Positions 56,666 to 64,000 of a stretch of 64,000 bases of DNA are shown here, in pieces; position 1 is the stretch's first letter; each line of letters begins with the position of its first letter. The notes under the pieces are model-generated. The model was not told the origin of the DNA and searched no databases. It was given only the letters and a program-made list of their open reading frames with translations. Source of the stretch: Polytrichum commune (lineage: Eukaryota > Streptophyta > Polytrichopsida > Polytrichales > Polytrichaceae); NCBI GenBank assembly GCA_950295325.1, contig OX485805.1:20447501-20511500 (forward strand), given 5' to 3'. The position numbers were made by a program, and so were the translations under genes.

Positions 56666-59600
56666 TCATATTTGTAGACGTGACTGACATCGAAGAACTA
56701 ATGGATGTTTTGGACGGATGATTATTGTCATACCGGGTTCTCCAATATCCGTGAGCATAGCTCCTTGCAACTCCGACCAATTGAAAGCATGCACAAGGGA
56801 GCCTAATGTAAAACAAAGGGCTCCCATGGCAAAGGCTTTTCCAGGGCAGATTCGCCTTCCAGCTCCGAAGCTAAGGAGGTGAAAATCATGGCCATATGCA
56901 TTCTCCTTTGTGCTCAAATTTAGATATCTATCTGGATTAAATGCGGAAGCATCTTTACCCCACATGGCCGGATCCCTATTGATGGCCCATAAATTGGCCA
57001 ACACAGTTGTGCCTGCAGGTATGTGATAGCCAGCAAGCATTGCGTCCTCTGTGTTGCAATGTGGGATGCCGAGTGCGCCTGGTGGGTGCAAGCGTAAAAC
57101 CTCCTTCACCACAGCCTACAAAGCATAAGAAAATTAATATATTTCAACACAATAAACATGGTACATACATGTTCCACATAACATTGTTTAGCCACTTGCT
57201 GAGGGGCATACATCCTGAGGCATTGCACTTGCAACCATAATAGGTTTGTCTATATCGAATCACAAAGAGAAACTTGATAAAGAAATCTCAAGCAGGAGAC
57301 ATATGATCTGCAATAATGATTCAGTGCAACCCATTTCACATTGAATTTAGATCCAAGAGCCTTCTTCCTTGCCAATATCAACAATGTGGTCCCAACTTTG
57401 GTTGCCCAAATTACTACAATCGTGCCCTTAACCCCTAAGTGCCCGAGCAACCATATATGGTTGATCAAAAATTTCGGCTCGTTTGTGTGTGGGCAGGTAA
57501 AATTCCTTTGACCGCGTAAATTTTTTTGGCGGGCAGTATGGAAGGGCAACTTTTGGATTGAGGCATTTTTGACCAAAAAGAGTAAATATTCGATTTTAGA
57601 GAGGGTCGGAAAGGCATATGTGTCCGTGATGTAGGGAATGGGTGGAGAAAGTGCTTTACTACTTCCTCAATGTTTCAGCTAATTGGACTATTGTACTTGT
57701 TTTTGACATCCAAAGAGTTCTCATTATTCATTTCTTTTGAAAAGTGTCGTAGTGGAAAGAGTAAAAAAAATCCGTATTTTTGACCGTTGAATATTAGTAT
57801 TCACAATTACCAATGTGAAGTAATTTGCAATATCAAATCGTCAAGTGTTAAAATAAAGAAAATGCATTTCAAGAATTGCAAGGAGGATTGCGAAATGATT
57901 GGGATAGCTCTATATGCATACATAGGGTCTTTGGAATCACATTTTTGTATTCTTTCACATGTTGGAGTTGTTCATGTCACCTCAAACTCCTAAAAACACT
58001 TATGAGCAAATCATACCAACATTGTGGGGAGGGGCGGCATACAAAAAAAAGAATGTATACATTTCTCCTGTTTGTATCTCACAACTCTTATGCAATCTCG
58101 GTCTCAAAATTGGTATGCATACTAATAAACAAGTTCTTTAAACATCTATACGGTTAGATTTTGGATAAAAGACAAATTCCTCCATTGGGGATTGTATTAA
58201 AGCCATGCACATATTTCTTAGGAAAAGTGCATTCCGAAAGGCTTGGGCACTTAGGGGTTAAACCCTAAGCTTCACCCTCGCTTATCTTTCTAACAAAAGG
58301 GTTGTCATAATATTGTCTTAACAATGTTAGATAGGTGTGACAAGTCACATTTGCATGATTGCTTTAAATAAAGGCAATAAATGTAACTGATATTTAAGTA
58401 AAACGGGACTAAGTCCAACTTCAAAATTATAACATGTTGAATTCTATCTTAGGATCCTACGATAGAATTGCATCATAAGATCCTTCAATAAATATGCAGA
58501 TTTAATTACAAAAATGTATAGTAGTTGTTTTGATAATGCTTTCAAAATTCAATGTTTATTTCTATAAATTTAACTTCAAAAAATGAGATATTTAAATTTC
58601 TCCATCCTAAAAAATAGTATATTATTTAAGTTAGCACTAAGGATTCACATGTCTTCCATAAAAAAATTGGTACATCAAAAGGGTATCATCAAAACCACCC
58701 ATCACCAAATGCCTATATTTTTAAAATATGTCCAAATTTACTTAAATACAAGATCTGTGAAATTTGGATCTAGAGAAGCAACACATAGAAAACCAATGTT
58801 CACAGTAGACAGAAAAGTTGAGCCTTCATATTCTAAGTTTGTGGAAGGTATGTGGCCCTATTGTGGGCAATACTAACTTCACAAACATTTTTGACCACAG
58901 TGATCTAGTGAGCTTGGGGATGTTCTCATTTCATTGGCGATTTAAATGAATCACTAAATTTATCAACAAAGTCCAAAGAGAACAAATAGATCCTCCCAAT
59001 TCACGTGTTTGATATCGATCAAGATCAACTGAACATAATTCTTGCCATGATGGACAACATGTTGAATGTTTGACTTGGATCCTTATTTGTAAATAATCAA
59101 TAAAAATGTAAGATATCTATATGCAATAGATTGGATGCTATCTAATTAAGTTCTTAAGACACTACCAACATATGAGACTTGTGCGATATATCCTGCGACA
59201 ATGAAAGAATATGCAAATCTACCTTTGTGATGAATTTATAGGGTTTCCAGCGACGTAGGTCAATTTGTTTTTTATTTTATTTTTTTCGAAGCTTGAAAAT
59301 AATGGCTTTTTGTTTTTGAGTAAGGTTTGAACCCACGTGCCTTCCTCCCAGCCTTTTGTTGGGTTTTTATCGATGCATGATGTGTTGCCCAAGTCTAACA
59401 TGCCTAGACATGATCTCTTTTAATTGTTTACCTGCAGATAGGGCAACTGGCTTGCCAAGTCCTGCTCAATGTGCTGACCCAACTCCAAATTCGAGTCTAA
59501 TTCTGATTGCAGTCTTTGCATAGCGCTGGGGTGACGTATGAGCTCCAGCATGGCCCACTCCAAAGTTGCCCCAATGGTGTCCGAGTTGGCCAGCATCAAC

Positions 59601-61372
59601 ATCTTCAACACATGACAAATATACACTTCAACAAATATTCAAATGTGATCTTTTGGAACCTGCTGCATCCTATATTATAGACAATCAATTAAATGTTCTA
59701 CTAGGTACCAGGTGTGGAGCTAAGGATGCATGTTACATGTTTTCAGTTTCCTCCAAAACTGTGGTGTCTTCTTCTTAATCGCAACTGGAATATATTGGCC
59801 ATAGCTTGTGAATGAGATATTCCTTCTGACAAAGAAATCCTCTATTTTGAAGGAGGACTTACAGAGAGCGGTTTAAGATAAACTCTGAGCCCCTAGGAGT
59901 TGCTGAACTTGATTACATGTGGCACACAAGATCTATGCAAGTTTGTGAGTAAGGTCTGTGCCCATATTGTGCGCACTTCCAACACCACAAACAAATTTGG
60001 CAACTGCAAATCATGAAAATTCTCATTTGAAGTTTCATGATTGGAGTTGACATATAAAAATTGTAAAAGGTCGTATCGATGTTCTTTCTCTCTTTGGACA
60101 ATCACATAGACCCTCCCAATTGTGTTTACTATCGAACCCAAAATGGTCTCTATGTTTTGAGCACACACTAGTCCAATGTCATTGTAGCCCATCTTTTTAG
60201 TATCTCCTCTAAACTATGAGCCTTGACATATACCACTCAAATATAGGATGTTTGTTTAAGACAATCGACCACATAAGGCCCCTCTTATATTGAAAGGTTT
60301 TCAGATCATCCTGGGGACATGCATAAAATGGAAATTTAGGACATTTGTGAAATAGGCTAGAATTCTAAGGTTGAGGACTCACTGAAGTGAGACCCTTGAC
60401 GGTCTCTTCGCTTAAGTTGCCTTCCTTCCTAATCTGCAACAGAGATTCCACAAAGTCAAACTCGGGTAGCTCAAGTGATCCGAGTTGCACCGGGTCCTCA
60501 GTTGCCTGTTTTCGATACCAGTTAAACAAAAGGGCCATCCTCTTATCCTTGTCTAGGGTGAAATCCCTCCATCTCTTCTCGAGCCCCTGCAGATCCAAAC
60601 ACCGGAGCACAGATAGGCAGGCGTCGCCAAATATGTTGGGAGCTCCAAAGAGGTAATCAAATTCTTCCACCATCTTTTTGAAATTTTGGGGTTGCAAATC
60701 TTCAGTTTTGGAACACTCGCAATGGACGAAGAGCTTGTTGAAGAGAGTGCGGCAGGCTTGGCGGATGGCGAACTCACTGACGACACTTCGGAAGTTCACG
60801 GGTTGCCCCGCGCTCACGAAACTTTCGATCACTTCCACCATCCTCGCCACTTCCTCCTTCCGTGCAGTGGTGGTGGTGGTCAATTTCCGGGGGCCAAAAA
60901 GCTCGGTCTTCATAATCTGGCGCAGCTCACGCACCTTGGGCGTGTAATGGCTCACAACCACATCGCAGTCATGCTCCGCTTGATTCAAGTACTTTGAGGT
61001 GGTGTACATGAGGCTATGAATTGGTCGAGATGCAAATTGGGCATCACTGACATAGAGAAGTTCCTTGGCCGTTTTTGCATCTGACACGACGATTGTGGGG
61101 ATTTTTCCCAAGTACACGCACATGATGTTGCCATAGCGGTTTGCGAGCTGTGCCAACAGTAAGTGTCCGCCTCTTCCCACAGAGAAGAGATTGCCAAAAA
61201 TTGGCCAAGGAAATGGACCTGGTGGCATTCTACGGTTCCGAAGTTTTGAGGTGCAAGCATAAGATATCGTAACCAGAAAGACAACTAAGACGGCACACCA
61301 TGCCTTGAGGGCTTGTGAGTCAAAGCATTCCATAACATGCACTGCCATATTGTCCATCATAGAAACACCCAT
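56666..61372 (-). CDS. cytochrome P450, A-type (CYP71-clan-like), three exons
   Basis: A haem-thiolate monooxygenase anchored in the ER membrane; substrate unknown. Exons on the minus strand: 61372-60383, 59602-59432, 57115-56666; introns of 780 and 2316 bp, both phase 0 with good borders (ACTTCA|GTGAGT...GAAG|ATGTTG; CTGCAG|GTAAAC...TTGTAG|GCTGTG). Starting from the ATG at 61372 gives 536 residues, normal for the family; the frame is open upstream to about 61417, beside an acceptor-like CTGTAG, so a further 5' exon cannot be excluded. Motifs: membrane segment WCAVLVVFLVTISYA, hinge MPPGPFPWPIFGN, I-helix LANSDTIGATLEW, K-helix KEVLRLHPP (ExxR), FNPDRYL (PERF) and haem loop FGAGRRICPG. The reading frame is intact. 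In the I-helix the usual (A/G)Gx(D/E)T(T/S) reads ANSDTI. PolyA signal at 56626. Confidence 0.92.
57432..58257. mobile_element. TTAA-flanked inverted-repeat element (piggyBac-like?), 826 bp
   Basis: Lies in the second intron of the P450 gene. Left end CCCCTAAGTGCCCGAGC, right end (reverse complement) CCCCTAAGTGCCCAAGC; TTAA stands at 57428-57431 and 58258-58261. TTAA targets and CC-starting inverted ends are piggyBac features. No transposase is encoded, so it would be non-autonomous. A Tourist-like origin is the alternative, since TAA/TTA are contained in the TTAA flanks. Confidence 0.55.
58258..59431. other. rest of the second P450 intron
   Basis: AT-rich. A segment near 58860-59030 (ACTTCACAAAC ... 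ATAGATCCTCCCAATT) resembles 59960-60140 in the first intron (ACACCACAAAC ... ATAGACCCTCCCAATT), so a repeat of unknown family entered both introns. Confidence 0.45.
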
Positions 61373-61419
61373 AAGTTGCTGCTCAACAATATGAGAATGC
61401 AGTCTTGAATCTGCCACCT

Positions 61420-62340
61420 ACAGTTATACATTTGGAAATGGCCAACGATCGACAATGGTGTGTTGAGCGGATGGTATGGGATATTATTTCATATTCACAG
61501 GTGCAATGGACTCGGCTGGTATGGGTTCAAATTAGTGTCTCTTCAGCTTAACATTGCTCAAACAAGGTTTGGAGGTTTCGTTGTCCACGTGAAGGTTCAT
61601 GATTTCAATCGCTTTCCATCATGGACAAGCACTCCTGATGTGGGCTCAAGTTACGCGATCTTGTTTTGGATAATCTGTTTTGGAAAGTGAGTGAAAGAGG
61701 CATAACTCATGCTACAACACGGTTCGTTGCGTTAAGCATTTGGATAACGGGCTCACATTCATGCCGGTACAATGTATAGGCGTACTTTTTTCTTTTTTCT
61801 TTTTCTTTTCTTTTCTTTTGGAAAGTGAGAGTAGCTGCTCTTGAAAAGTATGTGTAATGTTATTTTATTTCATTTTTTGGTTAAAAGTGGGTAGGAAATC
61901 TTGAGTGGATGTTGAACACTCCACGAACTTTTCGGGGGAGGTAGATTAGGGCAGGGTGAGCCCCCCAAAAAGAAATCTAGATGTTTTGGACTCGGCTGAG
62001 AACTTTTACATGCCCGCCCGACTTCGAAAAAATCATTGCCCCTTGCATTCTTGAAGGCCACTTATTCACAAATCCCATATTGAGTGCACTTCACCTTCAA
62101 GATCTAAAATACACTATATATGTTCACTTTCATTAAGTAAATAAGCAATTGACCGGGATACTTTTTGAAGTGAAGCAATCAATAAAGCATGTAATTAACT
62201 TGGAAGTCCAAAATATAACAAAACCTTCATAAGCATTGAGGTTATAATTGTTGTGACTTACCATTGAAAGGATCTTTGTCATTCTAAAATGGAACTAAAA
62301 TTGTTTTTTCTTTTTAGTATCATGTTTTGTCAACAAAACA
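61420..62340. other. region upstream of the P450 gene
   Basis: No coding sequence recognised. It should contain the P450 promoter (read on the minus strand), but no clear TATA box was seen in the first 150 bases. A pyrimidine-rich TTTTC run lies at 61788-61820 on the plus strand. Confidence 0.4.
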
Positions 62341-63022
62341 GTGCCCTGATACATCAGTGCTTGGGAGTGATTCCCGGGACTGCTAAGGTTCAAACAGGCA
62401 TAACTGCGTCAATACTTGTCTGAATGGGGCAAGTGAGGAGTCCATCGGCATCTACGTGAAGCGTAGATGAAGATGGAGTGGTTACTTGTTACCATGAGAC
62501 ATCATACAAGGAAGTTATGATGGTTTGAAGCTGCTGGGGGCTTCTAGGCCCAACGGCTAAGGGAAAATGTCTACTTTGGCCCCAACTCTTGGTAGAGAGA
62601 CAAGAGGTGTCTTGAGGTTGGGGTAGGGGCCCCGCGTAGAGTCCTAGAGGCTTATATGGGTGAGGTGGTGTGGCCTCACCCACCTGAGGTTGAACGGCAC
62701 GGCCTCCATGGGCATTGGCCCAATCTGAGGCCATAGTTGCCTAATATGGTTCGGGTTGTTGTAGTGTTGCTCCGGCAATGTGATGATCAACATAAGATTG
62801 GACTTCCATGGATGGAAGTCCACATCTAAGGATTGGTTACCGATTAAGGGGGTGAGTCCCGAAAGCAAAGTAGGAGGGTTGGTTCCCCTCTTATGAATTA
62901 CAAGGTCCGGGGTAGGAGGAGCTAACCATTAGCATGGCGGAATGCGAAGGGTTAGCGCTCGTAACCTTTGCTAGAATTGAAAATTGGCAAGATTGTTAAG
63001 GGGGCTAGCAAGGGTTGCGGCA
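62341..63022 (+). mobile_element. LTR of a gypsy-type element (fossil), 5' part missing
   Basis: Closely similar to the last ~680 bases of the solo LTR at 47488-48462 (GGGAGTGATTCCCGGGACTG, GCATCTACGTGAAGCGTAGA, TTAGCGCTCGTAACCTTTGC, and the end GGTTGCGGCA). The first ~290 bases of that LTR have no counterpart here. It is followed at once by the primer-binding site, so this is a 5' LTR in plus orientation. Confidence 0.85.
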
Positions 63023-63024
63023 CC

Positions 63025-63036
63025 TCGTATCAGAGC
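63025..63036 (+). other. primer-binding site, initiator Met tRNA type (fossil)
   Basis: TCGTATCAGAGC, two bases after the LTR end, is one base from the TGGTATCAGAGC site complementary to the 3' end of plant initiator tRNA-Met. Confidence 0.8.
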
Positions 63037-64000
63037 AAGGTTCCAATATTTGAGCTAGCAGTTTGAGGGAGACATGGCTATAAAAAATGCGGGTTATGAT
63101 GGTGAGCCCTTGGTTTCCAATAGGTTGTGAAGCTCAAATTGGAACAAGGTACATGTGCAAATGGAGTTTGACTATACCATTGGTTTTAATGACAATGGTG
63201 GGCATGAGGGCTGATTCGATAAAGAAAATGAAGGAGTTCTTTGAAAGGGCTCCCGCAAACCTCGAAATGTATTCAGGGGCTAAAATACCGAATGCACCCG
63301 AAAGCTTGGAAGGTGGTAATGTTGGATTGAAATTCCAATTCAAAATGCTTAGAATGTGGTGATGTTGGAATTGGTGCAAATGAGGCACCCGGGCCCTCTT
63401 AAGGCCTATGTGTGCTATTCAAACACACATATGAAGGATACACCTAAAATGGACGAGCTTTGTAAGAAATGCATCATTTTAGGTGGGGTTTCAAAAGCAG
63501 GTGGTGAATACTATGATCGAATCTTCCAAAATTTATTGAGGTCATGGCGGGGATCATTGCGAGAGCATTGAAGCGGATGGTCCCGAAGAAAGAAAAAAAG
63601 TTGGCTTCGCGGACCAAGCCAAATCTTGTTGTTGCCGTGGACCGAATGTTAGACGATGGCTTTGTGACCAAGGCTAGTAGCCTTAAGCCAAGGCCAAGTC
63701 TTTTGTATATCATGGTCCGAATCAATGAAAAAAATGTCTCATGTGTTGACAAAGAGGCAAGGCATTCCTTCATGAGCCCAAAGCTCACAAGGGAGTTGGG
63801 GCTTGCGGACCGGTAAAGCGGGCAAGCCCACCAAAGTGCGGTTTGTAAAGGGCGACCGCATGAGGCAAAGGATGCAGCGATGCATGTAACCTTTCAATGT
63901 AGGACATTGGATTTTTGACAAGATTTCATACTATGTGAAATAAATGAGGTGCATGTCATTGTTAACGTCACCTTCTTTGGAACTCACATGATAGATGTGA
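63037..64000 (+). pseudogene. gag/protease region of a gypsy-type fossil, runs off the window
   Basis: Gag-like remnant first, then near 63700-63816 a retropepsin-like stretch (VRINEKNVSCVD ... HSFMSPKLTRELGL) as in plant Ty3/gypsy polyproteins. It is broken in several places. RT, integrase and the 3' LTR would lie beyond the right edge. Confidence 0.65.

Noticed and set aside
57250-57576. Minus-strand 108-codon frame beside the P450 exon 3
   Set aside because: Lies in the intron and overlaps the TTAA-flanked element; no P450 motif.
47488-63022. The LTRs at 47.5 and 62.3 kb as the two ends of one element
   Set aside because: The 47.5-kb LTR has its own target duplication on both sides, and the 62.3-kb LTR starts a separate element reading out of the window.
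1-64000. tRNA and rRNA genes
   Set aside because: No cloverleaf with A and B boxes and no rRNA-like block was recognised; the TATCAGAGC match at 63.03 kb is a primer-binding site.

Overview
The window is nuclear DNA of a plant. Two host genes with plant-type families and spliceable introns are visible: a PDDEXK_6/DUF506 protein at the left edge and an A-type cytochrome P450 near the right end. Everything between is AT-rich, repeat-packed DNA of the kind found in large plant genomes. The mobile elements (a LINE with two endonuclease types, a MULE with a C-terminal SWIM finger, Tourist-like MITEs, a possible piggyBac-like element, gypsy LTRs with an initiator-Met primer site) make a non-seed land plant such as a bryophyte or lycophyte a reasonable guess. 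That placement is inference only; no organism-specific marker was recognised.

Layout. 1-1626: last three visible exons of the DUF506 gene (+). 3.9-6.3 kb: a fold-back MITE and a decayed pogo-like transposon. 8.39-14.62 kb: a 6.2-kb unit with inverted ends and facing arrays of GGGAAC/GTTCCC motifs, carrying two divergent multi-exon genes, one of which contains the C-terminal half of an FCP1/NIF-type phosphatase domain. 14.7-19.9 kb: two Tourist-like MITEs and simple repeats. 20.6-23.3 kb: an old copy of a LINE family. 24-31 kb: microsatellite, two inverted-repeat MITEs and a GC-rich repeat block. 31.2-37.0 kb: a longer, younger copy of the same LINE on the minus strand, reading AP-endonuclease end, reverse transcriptase, chromodomain-like patch, methyltransferase-like patch, RNase H, zinc motifs and a restriction-like endonuclease.

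39.98-45.56 kb: a higher-order satellite with strong palindromes, split by a 3.8-kb TG...CA element with a perfect 5-bp target duplication. 47.1-52.5 kb: a MULE-type transposon copy holding two LTR insertions with target duplications; 52.9-55.5 kb: a second, decayed copy in the opposite orientation. 56.67-61.37 kb: the P450 gene (-), whose large second intron carries a TTAA-flanked inverted-repeat element. 62.34 kb to the end: an LTR, primer-binding site and gag/protease remnant of a gypsy-type fossil.

How it fits together: the host genes are unrelated to each other and sit at the two edges. The rest is successive insertion of elements into elements (LTRs into a MULE, a long LTR-like element into a satellite, unknown DNA into an old LINE). 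The best candidates for something undescribed are the dual-endonuclease LINE with extra modules, the 6.2-kb two-gene transposon-like unit, and the 3.8-kb LTR-like element that holds its own reading frame. No rRNA, tRNA or CRISPR was recognised.
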